Origin: Stappia sp. BW2
Lineage (GTDB): Bacteria > Pseudomonadota > Alphaproteobacteria > Rhizobiales > Stappiaceae
Direction: 5' to 3'
Length of the DNA: 64,000 bases
Assembly (NCBI RefSeq): GCF_008107695.1
Contig: NZ_VIRG01000066.1
Span: 1,426,001 to 1,490,000, forward strand
Shown: piece after piece, positions 8,632 through 17,746 of the stretch
Layout of the letters: each line of letters opens with the position of its first letter
Position numbering within the stretch: position 1 is the first letter of the stretch
The notes under the pieces: generated by a model
Told to the model about the DNA's origin: nothing
Database searches by the model: none
What the model saw: only the letters and a program-made list of their open reading frames with translations
Program-made: the position numbers and the translations under genes

Positions 8632-9261
8632 TTACTTTGTTCCGTACATGCGGTCACCCGCATCGCCCAGCCCCGGAACGATATAGCCTTTTTCATTCAG
8701 CTTCTCGTCGATGGAGGCGGTGTAGACCGGAACGTCCGGGTGGTTCTCGGTGAAATTCTTGACACCTTCCGGAGCTGCGAGCAGGCAGAGGAAGCGGATG
8801 TTGTTGGCACCGCGCTCCTTCAATTTCTGAACTGCGGCAATCGCCGAGTTGGCGGTGGCCAACATGGGATCAACCACAATCACCAGACGTTCGTTCAGGT
8901 CTTCCGGAGACTTGAAGTAATATTCAACCGGCTGCAGCGTCTGCGGATCACGGTAAAGGCCGACGTGCGCAACGCGCGCGGAAGGAACCAGATCCAGCAT
9001 GCCTTCCAGAAGACCGTTGCCGGCGCGCAGAACCGATGCAAACACCAGCTTCTTGCCTGCCAGCGTCGGTGCCTGCATTTCGGCAAGAGGCGTCTCGATG
9101 GTCTGATAGACAAGCGGCAGGTCGCGGGTGACCTCGTAGCAGAGCAGCGTCGAAATTTCGCGCAGGAGCCGCCGGAACCCCTGGGTGGACGTTCCCTTGT
9201 CGCGCATGATGCTCAGTTTGTGCTGAACCAGCGGGTGGCTGATGACAGTGGCTCCGGACAT
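8632..9261 (-). CDS. upp: uracil phosphoribosyltransferase
   Basis: A 209-residue protein of exactly the usual UPRT length. It makes UMP from uracil and PRPP. Family features are [16 protein letters not shown] (9-24), [17 protein letters not shown] (68-83), the PRPP-binding [11 protein letters not shown] (130-140), and a C-terminal [13 protein letters not shown] uracil-binding segment. The ATG at 9261 has GAGAGG upstream. It lies 65 bases downstream of the URC4-like gene on the same strand. In fungi URC4 acts in a uracil degradation route for which uridine/UMP-level salvage by UPRT is also required, so the pairing is meaningful. An intrinsic terminator follows. Confidence 0.97.
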   Translation of the reverse strand: MSGATVISHPLVQHKLSIMRDKGTSTQGFRRLLREISTLLCYEVTRDLPLVYQTIETPLAEMQAPTLAGKKLVFASVLRAGNGLLEGMLDLVPSARVAHVGLYRDPQTLQPVEYYFKSPEDLNERLVIVVDPMLATANSAIAAVQKLKERGANNIRFLCLLAAPEGVKNFTENHPDVPVYTASIDEKLNEKGYIVPGLGDAGDRMYGTK

Positions 9262-9326
9262 ATCTGCCTCTCTTTTCAATGGGGCCTTAACAGCGGCCCG
9301 GTCTCATAATTTTCCATGTTCTGGAC

Positions 9327-10568
9327 CTATGCCCCGAACGGCAACCAAAATACAGACCCCGGGTTCATGAAGTGCCCGAGTTTTTTCGCTTCCTGCGGAT
9401 GGATTTGCAAACAAAGACCGCCGGCACGGCTGGTCCCGCCTTCCAGAATACAGGTGAGCGGCAACTGATCCTGATGGACCTTGAGTTCGTGCCGCAGCAA
9501 ATCGGCCAGTCTGTCTGTAAGGGCAAGCGCGACCGCCCGGATTTCAATCATCCGGTCGCGGGCCGCTTCAGGTGACAGCGCGGGGTCCGGTTCGAGAACC
9601 TTGAGCACCCCTGCATCCAGAAACAGAGCCGCGTGAGCAAGATCGGCGGGTGGCGTCAGGGCCTCCAGTCCGGAGACCTCGAATCCGGCCCAGGCCAAAG
9701 GTTCAATCAGAGAATAGACCATTTCCTGCGCAGCCTGGTGAAACGGCACAATGAACGCACCGGGCATTCCCCCTTGCACCGAATGCTCGAAACTGTCGCC
9801 ATAGACCATGTCGCCGTCGCCAGCACCGCCCTCCCAGAGGGGGCAAAACGATTCCAGCAGCCGGTCGAGCAGATCTCGCGCCGAAACCGCGCCATCGCTA
9901 TCCTTCGCCATCTGCACGGCAAGAAGGCCGGGCCGGGTCACGTCGCCGTCACCGAAAAGATCCGGCCGCAGGGCGAGCGCCTCACCGAAGCGCTTCAGGT
10001 GACGCTGCATCGCTTCAAGCAGGTCTTCGTCGCCCTTTGCATCCCATTGCAGACCCTCGGCAAGTTCCATCCGGTCCATCTGCACAAGCGTTTGCGCGTC
10101 TACCCGGTATGGGTCCGTCATTTCGCCGGAAAAGGAACCGGCGGCGAACATGTGGAAGGCCGCAAGTGCGGAGGCCTCCTGCCCGGTTGCCTCGCTCCCG
10201 GTCATCTGGTCTTCGAAGACCCAGCCTTCAGGGTGACGGGTTTTCATATAGGTGGCGAGAATGGCGAGGTCGGCCGCGGCAGCCAGCATCTCCTCGGCCG
10301 TTTCAAACCCGCGCGCATTTGCCAGCGCGCCCCAGCGGTCGATGCCGCCCGCTTCGAAATTCCGCCAGATGCCGAATGGTGGGATGTGAAAATCCGGATA
10401 GTTTTCCCGAGTCGTTTCGAGCACCCTGGCAAGAGCCGTTTCAAGATGGTCCGGAACCGCTTCGACATGTTTGAGTCTGCCATCCGAAGCGAGCTTCAGA
10501 AGCTCATAGGCTTTTTCCCGCACGTGCTGAGGCCGGAACAGGGACAAGGCTGGTTGAGTGTCATTCAT
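9327..10568 (-). CDS. URC4/Urg3 family (DUF1688) uracil-catabolism protein
   Basis: A 413-residue protein I recognise as DUF1688, the family of fungal URC4/Urg3. Characteristic stretches are VREKAYELLKLASDGRLKH, the FHIPPFGIWRNFEAGGIDRW region, a FGDGDVTRPGLLAVQMA segment and the C-terminal LEGGTSRAGGLCLQIHPQ. Fungal URC4 is needed for a uracil degradation pathway different from the classical reductive route; its chemistry was, to my knowledge, still not settled. No membrane segments or nucleotide-binding motif are evident. ATG at 10568 starts MNDTQPALSLF. The adjacent upp and the nearby nucleoside operon support a role in pyrimidine base use. URC1 (a GTP cyclohydrolase II relative) is not in the window. 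Confidence 0.85.
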   Translation of the reverse strand: MNDTQPALSLFRPQHVREKAYELLKLASDGRLKHVEAVPDHLETALARVLETTRENYPDFHIPPFGIWRNFEAGGIDRWGALANARGFETAEEMLAAAADLAILATYMKTRHPEGWVFEDQMTGSEATGQEASALAAFHMFAAGSFSGEMTDPYRVDAQTLVQMDRMELAEGLQWDAKGDEDLLEAMQRHLKRFGEALALRPDLFGDGDVTRPGLLAVQMAKDSDGAVSARDLLDRLLESFCPLWEGGAGDGDMVYGDSFEHSVQGGMPGAFIVPFHQAAQEMVYSLIEPLAWAGFEVSGLEALTPPADLAHAALFLDAGVLKVLEPDPALSPEAARDRMIEIRAVALALTDRLADLLRHELKVHQDQLPLTCILEGGTSRAGGLCLQIHPQEAKKLGHFMNPGSVFWLPFGA

Positions 10569-10716
10569 CGAAGATCGCCGGAACTGGAAAGGATTGTGTG
10601 AAAAGACGCTGCCCTCGCCTATCTGCACACCATAACCTTGTCAAACCGGTTCGTCATTGGTCATGATCTTCGCGATTTGAACCCAAGCGTTTCAACCGTC
10701 CCAAACCGGAAGTTTC

Positions 10717-11973
10717 ATGTCTGCCGTTGTTTCAATTGCCGCCCTCCTCATCGGGTCCGGACTGCTTTTGCTTGCTGGAGGCCTTCACGGCCTCCTGTTG
10801 CCACTGGCAGGTCTCGCCAACGGGTTTTCCGATGCCTCGCTGGGTCTGCTCGGCACCGGCTGGGCCGCCGGTTATGTCAGCGGTTGTCTGGCCGTGCCGG
10901 TCATCGTCAAGCGGGTCGGACATGTGCGGACCTTTGGCGCCCTTGCCTCGCTGGCGGGGATCTCCGTTCTTCTGAACCTTCTGTTCATGGATGCGGCTGT
11001 CTGGATCGTGCTGCGGGCACTCACCGGTTTCTGCTTTTCCGGCGCGGCAATGATCGTGGAAAGCTGGCTGAACGAGCGCTCGACCAGCGAAACGCGCGGC
11101 CGGATCTTTGGCATCTACACCATGATCAACCTGGGAGCGACAACGGCGGGGCAAATGCTTCTGACGCTTGGCGACCCGAGCGGCTTTTTCTTCTTTGTGC
11201 TCGGCTCGATCATCTACTCGTTGTCTCTGCTGCCCACGGCACTTTCCACTGCCGCGTCCCCGCAACCGCTGACCCAGGCGCGGCTCAACCCCAAAAAGCT
11301 CTGGCGAAACTCGCCGATCGCAGTTGTTGCGGTTTTCATGGTCGGTATTTCAAACGGATCGTTCGGCACGCTGGGAGCGGTCTACGGCCTGCGGATCGGC
11401 CTGGAAGTTCCGGAAATCGCCATCATGATGAGTTTGGCCCTTCTGGCCGGCGCAGTGTTGCAGATCCCGGTCGGCATGCTGTCCGATAGGCTTGACCGTC
11501 GCCTGGTGCTGGTCGGCCTCGCCGTAACTGCAATGACCTTTGGCTCCAGCCTGTCATTTTTCGGCGGTGTCGATCCAACCATGACGGTGCTCCTGATCGC
11601 CGGTTTCGGCGGTGTCGTCTATTCCATGTATCCGGTGATCGTCGCCCACGCGAGCGACCATGCGGAACCAGGAGATTTCCTCAGCATCAGCGGCGGACTG
11701 CTGCTCATCTTCGGGGCCGGCACCATGGTCGGACCGCTGCTCGCCTCCGGCTTGATGACGTTCACCTATCCAGGAGCCCTCTTCCAGGTAACGGCAGCGG
11801 CGCATCTTTCGATGATGCTGTTTGCTCTCTGGCGCATAAGCCAGCGTGCTTCGCTTCCTCAGGAAGACAAGTCCGACTTCGTCATGGCCGTCTCGACCGC
11901 GCAGATCACAACGCCGGAAACCGTCAGCCTCGATCCGCGTACGGAAGTGGACGAGACCGGCGGGGACATCTGA
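10717..11973 (+). CDS. MFS transporter (YcaD-like)
   Basis: A 418-residue major facilitator protein with about twelve hydrophobic segments. The typical first-half pattern is present (LPLAGLANGFSDASLGLL then GTGWAAGYVSGCLAVPVIVKRVGHVR, where the cytoplasmic loop 2-3 carries the basic residues), and the second half contains IPVGMLSDRLDRRLVL, the repeat of that loop. The overall look is that of the YcaD/Bll-type MFS subgroup, whose substrates are mostly undefined. ATG at 10717 has GGAAG six bases upstream. It is divergent from the URC4-like gene with about 150 bases between the starts, so shared regulation and a uracil- or base-related cargo are possible but unproven. Confidence 0.8.
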   Translation: MSAVVSIAALLIGSGLLLLAGGLHGLLLPLAGLANGFSDASLGLLGTGWAAGYVSGCLAVPVIVKRVGHVRTFGALASLAGISVLLNLLFMDAAVWIVLRALTGFCFSGAAMIVESWLNERSTSETRGRIFGIYTMINLGATTAGQMLLTLGDPSGFFFFVLGSIIYSLSLLPTALSTAASPQPLTQARLNPKKLWRNSPIAVVAVFMVGISNGSFGTLGAVYGLRIGLEVPEIAIMMSLALLAGAVLQIPVGMLSDRLDRRLVLVGLAVTAMTFGSSLSFFGGVDPTMTVLLIAGFGGVVYSMYPVIVAHASDHAEPGDFLSISGGLLLIFGAGTMVGPLLASGLMTFTYPGALFQVTAAAHLSMMLFALWRISQRASLPQEDKSDFVMAVSTAQITTPETVSLDPRTEVDETGGDI

Positions 11974-12014
11974 GGGGACCCGACGCCACCCTTACCTTCA
12001 GTATTCGTCTCTCT

Positions 12015-12026
12015 CCCCCCCCCCCC
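12015..12026. repeat. poly-C tract
   Basis: Twelve consecutive C bases immediately precede the first palindromic repeat unit. Homopolymers of this length are prone to slippage; here the tract is intergenic and touches no coding frame. Confidence 0.9.
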
Positions 12027-12067
12027 TCATCCTGAGGAGCCGCTTCAGCGGCGTCTCGAAGGATGGG
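12025..12067 (+). repeat. REP-like palindromic element, copy 1
   Basis: A 43-base unit starts CCTCATCCTGAGGAGC and ends CGTCTCGAAGGATGGG, with an internal GCCGCTTCAGCGGC hairpin. This pattern resembles dispersed intergenic palindromes I associate with Hyphomicrobiales genomes. Its inverted partner lies at 12106-12148, so the pair could form one long cruciform or a strong bidirectional terminator after the MFS gene. Confidence 0.75.
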
Positions 12068-12097
12068 CCGCTTGTTCCGGAGGCCGCTTGTTCCGGA
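12066..12097 (+). repeat. tandem 16-base direct repeat between the palindromes
   Basis: GGCCGCTTGTTCCGGA occurs twice head to tail (12066-12081 and 12082-12097) in the space between the two inverted REP-like units. A recent slippage duplication is the simplest explanation. Confidence 0.85.
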
Positions 12098-12105
12098 GTA
12101 TGCTG

Positions 12106-12148
12106 CCCATCCTTCGAGACGGACCTGTCGGTCCTCCTCAGGATGAGG
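12106..12148 (-). repeat. REP-like palindromic element, copy 2 (inverted)
   Basis: This is the inverted counterpart of copy 1. It starts CCCATCCTTCGAGACGG and ends CCTCAGGATGAGG; the outer arms match copy 1 while the central hairpin differs (GGACCTGTCGGTCC). The arrangement is that of a two-unit interspersed mosaic element. Confidence 0.75.
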
Positions 12149-12248
12149 TTTTGGGGGTGAGAGGGCAAGACGCTAGTGGCGAGACGCGTGAGGCGCACTA
12201 AAGTTCTTGCTGAATCAAGCCGATGCCAAGCACCCGCGCTTAGCCGAC

Positions 12249-12292
12249 GTCATTCCGGACAAGCACGGCAAAGCTGTGCGCCGATCCGGAAA
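12249..12292 (+). repeat. second intergenic palindromic repeat family
   Basis: GTCATTCCGGACAAGC followed by CGCCGATCCGGAAAC gives outer arms that pair (TTCCGGA with TCCGGAA) and an inner GCACGGCAAAGCTGTGC hairpin. This resembles a different dispersed repeat type also familiar from alphaproteobacteria. Nothing in this stretch looks coding; together with the REP pair it accounts for most of the 400 bases between the MFS gene and add. Confidence 0.6.
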
Positions 12293-12371
12293 CCAGATAT
12301 CAGCGTGAGCGAAGCGAACTCTCCTGAAACAAGTCTGGCGCGCGCCTCCGGCAGGGAGCGGGAAACCTGCC

Positions 12372-13376
12372 TCAGGCCATCGGCACCTGCTTTGCGCTTT
12401 CCAGTCGCACCAGGAGCCTGTTGCGCGTGGGTTCGTCGCAGAAGGCAGCTTCGATGGCCGTGCGGGTGACGTCCATCTGATCATCGAAACTCCAGCCGAA
12501 GGTTTCAGTGACCGATGAATATTCCTTGCCGAGCGTGGTGCCGAAAAAGGGCGGATCATCGGAGTTGAGCGTGATCTTCACGCCTTCCTTGCGCAGCATG
12601 TTGACCGGGTGGAAGCGCAGGTGGGTGTAGACACCGAGGGCGATATTCGAGCCCGGGCAAACTTCCAGAACGATCTCCTCGTCGACGAGGCGCTTGAGCA
12701 ACTCCTTGTCCTCGATGGCCCGCACACCGTGACCGAGACGTTTTACGCGCAGGAACTCGAGCGCCGCTGTCACACTGTCGGGACCGCCGAACTCGCCCGC
12801 ATGGGCAGTCGTTCCGAGACCAGCTTCCGCCGCCATACGAAACGCTTTTGCGAAGTTGGCCGGATGGCCTGAGCGTTCGTCGCCCGCAAGGCCGAAGCCC
12901 GTCACCAGGGGATGGGGATTGCCAATCACTTCCTTGACGATGCGTTCGACGGACGCCGAGCCGAAATGGCGCACGCCGATTGCGATCATGCGGCCTTCGA
13001 TCGCGGTGTCCGTCTTGGCGCGTTCCATCCCGGCGGCCAGTCCCTCGACATAGGAGCGGTAGGACAGGCCGGCAGCCTTGGCATGGTCTGGCGAGATGAA
13101 GATCTCACCATAGATCGCTCCTTCGGCCGCCAGCATGCGGAAATAGGTTTCCGCCAGAAGGGCATAATCGGCCGGTGTCTTGAACACCGAACTGGCCGTG
13201 TCATAGGCCTTCAGGAAAGTCGTAAAGTCGGACCAGATGTATTTGCCGCTGCCATTGAGGACGCTGGAAACATCCGTGCCGTGCTTTTCGGCAAGGCGCT
13301 TGACCAGGGTCGGCGGCGCAGCGCCTTCGATATGACAGTGCAATTCCGCCTTTGGCACCGTGATGGCGTCGCTCAT
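12372..13376 (-). CDS. add: adenosine deaminase
   Basis: A 334-residue metal-dependent deaminase, converting (deoxy)adenosine to (deoxy)inosine in the cytoplasm. Zinc and catalytic residues are visible: ELHCHIEG (His13, His15), TAHAGEFGG (His192, Glu195), LGHGVRA (His216) and NSDDPPFFGT (Asp273). The Gly and Asp/Ser pattern after NSDDP is that of adenosine rather than AMP deaminase. The ATG at 13376 gives MSDAITVPKAEL; upstream in-frame sequence is unconserved. It is the last gene of the minus-strand nucleoside operon, 121 bases after deoB, and is followed by a repeat-rich intergenic region. Confidence 0.93.
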   Translation of the reverse strand: MSDAITVPKAELHCHIEGAAPPTLVKRLAEKHGTDVSSVLNGSGKYIWSDFTTFLKAYDTASSVFKTPADYALLAETYFRMLAAEGAIYGEIFISPDHAKAAGLSYRSYVEGLAAGMERAKTDTAIEGRMIAIGVRHFGSASVERIVKEVIGNPHPLVTGFGLAGDERSGHPANFAKAFRMAAEAGLGTTAHAGEFGGPDSVTAALEFLRVKRLGHGVRAIEDKELLKRLVDEEIVLEVCPGSNIALGVYTHLRFHPVNMLRKEGVKITLNSDDPPFFGTTLGKEYSSVTETFGWSFDDQMDVTRTAIEAAFCDEPTRNRLLVRLESAKQVPMA

Positions 13377-13497
13377 GTCCCGCGGACCCTCGTTCGAGTG
13401 TGTTGCCGGCCGGTCCTCCGATTTCCTCAAAGAAGGTTGGAGGAGAGGCTCGCGCCTATTGTGCCCGATTCACCGGCTTGCCGGAATGCGGATGCGG

Positions 13498-14718
13498 TTA
13501 GAGAAAACTCGTGCCGTTTGGCCCGACCTGAATGCCCAGATGATCAGCGATACTTTCGCCGATATCGGCATAGGTCTTGCGGCCGCCCACGCTTCTGCCT
13601 TCAAGGCCCGGCCCGGTTGCGATCACCGGAACATGTTCACGGGTATGGTCCGTGCCGCGCCAGGTCGGGTCGCAGCCGTGATCGGCGGTCAGGATCAGAA
13701 GATCACCGTCCTTCATCCTGGCAATCATTTCCGGCAGGCGGCGGTCGAAATGCTCCAGCGCAGCGGCATAGCCGGGTACGTCCCGGCGGTGACCGTAGAG
13801 GGAGTCGAAATCGATGAAATTGGCAAAGATCATGTCGCCGTCGGCAGCCTCATCCATGGCTTGCAGCGTCTTGTCGAAGAGCTGATCGTTGCCCGCTCCC
13901 TTCAGCACCCTGGCAACGCCCTGATGCGCGAAGATGTCGGAAATCTTGCCAACGCCATAGACCGTGCGCCCGGCCGCCGTCAGCCGGTCGAGCAAGGTCG
14001 GTTCGGGCGGCAGCACAGAATAATCGCGCCGATTGGCCGTGCGCTGGAAGGTGGCGGAGCTGTCACCGGTGAAGGGCCGCGCAATCACCCGGCCGATGTT
14101 GTAGGGATCGGCAAATTCACGCGCGATCTCACAAAGCTCGTACAGCTTCTCCAGTCCGTAGTGCTCTTCATGGGCGGCAATCTGGATAACGGAGTCCGCC
14201 GATGTATAGAAGATCGGCTTGCCCGTGCGGATGTGCTCTTCGCCGAGTTCGGCAATGATCTCCGTTCCGGAGGCGTGCTTGTTGCCCAGAATGCCGTTGA
14301 GGCCCGCCTTTTCGCTGATGTTTGCAATCAGCTCTTCCGGAAAGGTCGGGATCCTCTCCGGGAAATAGCCCCAGTCGAAGCGCACCGGTACACCGGCAAT
14401 TTCCCAATGGCCGGACGGCGTGTCCTTGCCATTGGAAACTTCGGCGGCATAGCCCCACAGGCCTTCCGGCTCGCCGTCGAACTCAAGGCCCGGCACGTCC
14501 TTGCCGGTGGACAGACGTCCTGCCGCGCCCAGGCCGAGCCGGTCCATGTTCGGAACACTCAAGGGGCCAGAGCGCAGACCGTCCTTGTCGCCTTCACCGG
14601 CGGCGCACCGTGCCGCAATATGACCCAAAGTGTCGGCCCCGGCATCGCCGAAGGCTTCCGCATCCGCGGCGCCGCCGATACCAAAACTGTCCAGAACGCA
14701 CAAAATTGCACGAGGCAT
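13498..14718 (-). CDS. deoB: phosphopentomutase
   Basis: A 406-residue alkaline-phosphatase-superfamily mutase that converts (deoxy)ribose-1-phosphate into the 5-phosphate. The metal-binding N-terminus is [10 protein letters not shown] (Asp10), the central threonine region lies before [12 protein letters not shown], and the C-terminal metal motif is [25 protein letters not shown] at 14718 is preceded by GAGGAGACG. It follows deoA in the operon and links both phosphorylases to deoC. Confidence 0.96.
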   Translation of the reverse strand: MPRAILCVLDSFGIGGAADAEAFGDAGADTLGHIAARCAAGEGDKDGLRSGPLSVPNMDRLGLGAAGRLSTGKDVPGLEFDGEPEGLWGYAAEVSNGKDTPSGHWEIAGVPVRFDWGYFPERIPTFPEELIANISEKAGLNGILGNKHASGTEIIAELGEEHIRTGKPIFYTSADSVIQIAAHEEHYGLEKLYELCEIAREFADPYNIGRVIARPFTGDSSATFQRTANRRDYSVLPPEPTLLDRLTAAGRTVYGVGKISDIFAHQGVARVLKGAGNDQLFDKTLQAMDEAADGDMIFANFIDFDSLYGHRRDVPGYAAALEHFDRRLPEMIARMKDGDLLILTADHGCDPTWRGTDHTREHVPVIATGPGLEGRSVGGRKTYADIGESIADHLGIQVGPNGTSFL

Positions 14719-14767
14719 GGACGTCTCCTCAATTTATCATTGCCGGCCGGTTCGACCGGAGAGGTTC

Positions 14768-14785
14768 CGGGCGACCATTCGCCCG
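14768..14785 (-). other. intercistronic hairpin between deoA and deoB
   Basis: CGGGCGA (14768-14774) and TCGCCCG (14779-14785) form a perfect 7-base-pair stem with a 4-base loop in the 83-base gap. It has no T-run, so mRNA stabilisation or a processing site is more likely than termination. Confidence 0.4.
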
Positions 14786-14801
14786 AAACGCGTATTTCCG
14801 G

Positions 14802-16118
14802 TCAGGGCGCGATGCGCTCGACGACGCTCGGCCTGTCCTCGACGTCGGCTGCGGAGCCAATGGTGTAGGCCTTGCGCACCGCCACGGCTGCCTTTTCGGC
14901 TTCCGCCTCGGTTCGGGCATGGACGATGGCCAGCGGGGCGTCCGCATCCACGGTGTTGCCGACACCGGCAAGGCTGGTCAGGCCGACGGACGGATCGATC
15001 ACGTCGGCAGCCGCCCGGCGTCCGCCGCCAAGCGCGACCACCGCAACACCGACCGCCCGGGCATCAACCCCCGTGACCACACCCTCGTGTTCGGCATAGA
15101 CCGGCGCTTCCACCGGAGCCTTGGCGAGATAGAGTTCCGCCTTGTCCATGAAGTCGACCGGGCCGCCGAGCGCGTGAACCATCTGGCCGAATTTCTCTGC
15201 TGCCTTGCCGCTCTGGAAAGCGTCACGCATCATGTCGGACCCGGCCTGTGCATCAGCGGCAATGCCGCCGGAAGCAAGCAGTTCACCGCCCTGTGCCACG
15301 GTGACATCCCAAAGACGGTTGTCGATGGCGGTGCCTTTCAGGAAGTCGACGGCATTCTGCATTTCGACAGCGTTGCCCGCGGCAGACGCCAGCGGCTCGT
15401 TCATGTCGGTCAGGAGCGCCGTTGTCTTCAGACCCGCGCCATTTGCGACCAGCACCAGACTTTCGGCGAGCGCACGTGCATCTTCCAGCGTTGCCATGAA
15501 CGCGCCGGTGCCCCACTTCACGTCCAGCACCAGGCCTTGCAGACCGGCGGCCAGCTTCTTGGACAAGATCGATGCGGTAATCAGATCGATGCTCTCCACC
15601 GTGCCGGTCACATCCCGGATGGCGTAAAAGCGCTTGTCGGCCGGGGCCAGATTGCCGGTCTGGCCGATGACGGCGCAACCGATCTCCTTGACCACCTTCT
15701 TGAACAGCTGATTGTCCGGCTGTGTCTGATAGCCCGGGATGCTGTCGAACTTGTCCAGCGTACCGCCGGTATGACCCAGGCCGCGACCGGAAATCATCGG
15801 AACGGCGGCGCCGCAGGCGGCCAGCGCCGGCGCAAGCATCAGCGAGACGTTGTCGCCAACACCGCCGGTGGAATGCTTGTCGAGGATCGGTGCGTCGATG
15901 CCCGACCAGTCCATGACATCGCCGCTGTCGCGCATGGCAAGCGTCAGCGCCACACGCTCGTCAACGGTCAGCCCCTTGAAGAAGACGGCCATGGCAAGCG
16001 CTGCCACCTGGCCTTCCGTGACCGAGCCGTCTGCCAGACCCTTGACGAAGAACTGGATCTCCGCCGCGTCCAGCGTCCCGCCGTCGCGTTTCTTTCTGAT
16101 GAGTTCCTGCGGCAGCAT
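14802..16118 (-). CDS. deoA: thymidine phosphorylase
   Basis: A 438-residue pyrimidine nucleoside phosphorylase that splits thymidine and deoxyuridine into base and deoxyribose-1-phosphate. Visible motifs are the phosphate-binding KHSTGGVGDN (81-90), ISGRGLGHTGGTLDK, the family signature LVLDVKWGTGAFM, and the C-terminal all-beta segment with GVDARAVGVAVVALGGGRR. ATG at 16118 has AAGGA upstream. Length and order agree with homodimeric DeoA. It is 23 bases after the deoC stop, inside the nucleoside operon. Confidence 0.95.
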   Translation of the reverse strand: MLPQELIRKKRDGGTLDAAEIQFFVKGLADGSVTEGQVAALAMAVFFKGLTVDERVALTLAMRDSGDVMDWSGIDAPILDKHSTGGVGDNVSLMLAPALAACGAAVPMISGRGLGHTGGTLDKFDSIPGYQTQPDNQLFKKVVKEIGCAVIGQTGNLAPADKRFYAIRDVTGTVESIDLITASILSKKLAAGLQGLVLDVKWGTGAFMATLEDARALAESLVLVANGAGLKTTALLTDMNEPLASAAGNAVEMQNAVDFLKGTAIDNRLWDVTVAQGGELLASGGIAADAQAGSDMMRDAFQSGKAAEKFGQMVHALGGPVDFMDKAELYLAKAPVEAPVYAEHEGVVTGVDARAVGVAVVALGGGRRAAADVIDPSVGLTSLAGVGNTVDADAPLAIVHARTEAEAEKAAVAVRKAYTIGSAADVEDRPSVVERIAP

Positions 16119-16141
16119 TTGTTGTCCTTCTTGAAGCCGTC

Positions 16142-16924
16142 TCAATAGCCGTGGTGGGAATGATCCACGATTTCCTGACCCTCGATCGTGGAGATCAGGG
16201 CATCCAGAAGACCGCTGGCTCCAAAGCGGAACGTGTTTGCCGAGACCCAGTTCTGGCCCATGATCTTGTCGGCAAGCGCCAGATAGGCGGCTGCGTCCTC
16301 GGCGGTCTTGATGCCACCGGCCGGCTTGAAGCCAATCACACGCTCGGCATTGTCCCGCCGGGCTTCCTCAATCGCCGTGAGCATGATTTCGGCCGCTTCC
16401 AGCGTTGCGTTGACAGCCACCTTGCCGGTCGAGGTCTTGATGAAATCGGCACCGGCTCCAATGGCGATGTTGGAGGCTGCGTGGATCAGCAACGGGTCCT
16501 TGATCTCGCCCGTTTCCAGAATGACCTTGAGCAACGCCGGTTCCGCAATGGCTGCCTTTACGCGGATAATCTGCTCTTCCGCAAAGCCCTTGCGACCGTC
16601 GCAGAAAGCCTTGTAGGGCATCACCAGATCGATCTCGTCGGCACCATCGGCCAGAGCCTGCTTCGTCTCGGCAACAACGGCTTGCGTATCTTCCCCGCCT
16701 TCGGGAAAGTTGACCACGGTCGCCACCTTCACGCCCGTGCCTGTCAGCTCCTTTGCAGCCTGCGCAACAAAACGCGGCCAGACGCAGACAGCGGCGACAG
16801 CCCCGTGATCCGTCACGGTTCGCCCGGTCAGCTTCGAGATGTCGGCGGCCGTGCAGTCGTCGTTGAGGTTGGTCAGGTCGACGAGCCCGAGGGCCCGTTT
16901 GGCGTTTTCGATCATGTCGCTCAT
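16142..16924 (-). CDS. deoC: deoxyribose-phosphate aldolase
   Basis: A 260-residue class I aldolase that cleaves 2-deoxyribose-5-phosphate into acetaldehyde and glyceraldehyde-3-phosphate. The Schiff-base lysine is Lys163 in GADFIKTSTGK, the activating lysine is Lys200 in GFKPAGGIKT, and the Asp of EIDLVMP (Asp99) completes the set. The ATG at 16924 overlaps the stop of the upstream purine nucleoside phosphorylase (ATGA), which fixes the start; a longer open frame upstream is simply that gene read out of frame. Its acetaldehyde product could feed acetyl-CoA and the pta-ackA pair at the window start. Confidence 0.96.
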   Translation of the reverse strand: MSDMIENAKRALGLVDLTNLNDDCTAADISKLTGRTVTDHGAVAAVCVWPRFVAQAAKELTGTGVKVATVVNFPEGGEDTQAVVAETKQALADGADEIDLVMPYKAFCDGRKGFAEEQIIRVKAAIAEPALLKVILETGEIKDPLLIHAASNIAIGAGADFIKTSTGKVAVNATLEAAEIMLTAIEEARRDNAERVIGFKPAGGIKTAEDAAAYLALADKIMGQNWVSANTFRFGASGLLDALISTIEGQEIVDHSHHGY

Positions 16925-17730
16925 TGGCCGATCTCCTTCACGAATGCCCGCACCAGCTGTTTCATGCGTTCCATGCCCTGCAAGGCGACGGATTTGGTTT
17001 CGTCGTGAGACAACGCATGCGTCTGCATGCCTGCACCGTAATTGGTGATGATCGACATGGCCGCAACACGCAGCCCCAGGAACCGCGCCATGATGACTTC
17101 CGGCACCGTGGACATGCCGACCGCATCCGCGCCCAGTGTCTTGGCCATGCGGATTTCGGCTGGCGTCTCGAAGGACGGGCCGGAGAACCACATGTAAACG
17201 CCCTCGGCAAGCGGATCGCCGGTTTCCTCGGCCACCTTCTTCATGGCCGCGCGCAGGTCCGCATCATAGGCGGTGCTCATGTCGAGGAAGCGCTTTTCGC
17301 TCTCTTCGCCGATCAACGGGTTCATGCCCGACCAGTTGATGTGATCGGAGATGAGCATGGGCGAGCCGGGAGCAACTTCCTGGCGCAACGACCCCGCGGC
17401 ATTGGTCGCCAGAAGGATCTCGCAGCCGAGCTCCTTCAACGTTTCCACCGGCGTGCGCATGACCGTCGGATCGCCGCCCTCGTAATAATGGGCGCGGCCC
17501 GACAGGATCACCACCGGCACTCCAGACATTGTACCGGCAACCAGTTCGCTGGAATGGGACGTGACGGTAGAGACCGGAAATTCGGTCAGGTGCGAATAGG
17601 GAATACGGACAGCGTCCTCGACTTCCTCGGCGAGCGCACCAAGTCCGGAGCCAAGGATCATGCCAATCTTGTAGGAGCCCTCACGGGCGGCGCGGACGAT
17701 CTCCGCGCATTCACGGCCGAAACCACTCAT
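16921..17730 (-). CDS. purine nucleoside phosphorylase (trimeric class)
   Basis: A 269-residue low-molecular-weight PNP, the class that forms trimers and prefers inosine and guanosine. Motifs are ILGSGLGALAEEVED (25-39, phosphate loop), the PYSHLTEFPVSTV segment, SGRAHYYEGG (78-86), LATNAAGSL (108-115), SGPSFETPAEIRM with Glu188, and MSTVPEV followed by IITNYGAG with the base-contacting Asn230. It is not the hexameric DeoD type; punA/deoD-like naming varies, so no symbol is given. The start at 17730 is preceded by AAGGA and the stop overlaps deoC. Inosine made by Add would be its substrate. Confidence 0.93.
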   Translation of the reverse strand: MSGFGRECAEIVRAAREGSYKIGMILGSGLGALAEEVEDAVRIPYSHLTEFPVSTVTSHSSELVAGTMSGVPVVILSGRAHYYEGGDPTVMRTPVETLKELGCEILLATNAAGSLRQEVAPGSPMLISDHINWSGMNPLIGEESEKRFLDMSTAYDADLRAAMKKVAEETGDPLAEGVYMWFSGPSFETPAEIRMAKTLGADAVGMSTVPEVIMARFLGLRVAAMSIITNYGAGMQTHALSHDETKSVALQGMERMKQLVRAFVKEIGQ

Positions 17731-17746
17731 TGTGGGTCAGTCCTTC

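Noticed and set aside
12015..12292. A CRISPR array in the repeat-rich region.
   Set aside because: The repeats are inverted palindromes and a two-copy tandem repeat, not evenly spaced direct repeats with unique spacers, and no cas genes are present.
16925..17191. An N-terminal extension of deoC by about 89 codons.
   Set aside because: It is the purine nucleoside phosphorylase gene read out of frame; the ATGA overlap fixes the deoC start.
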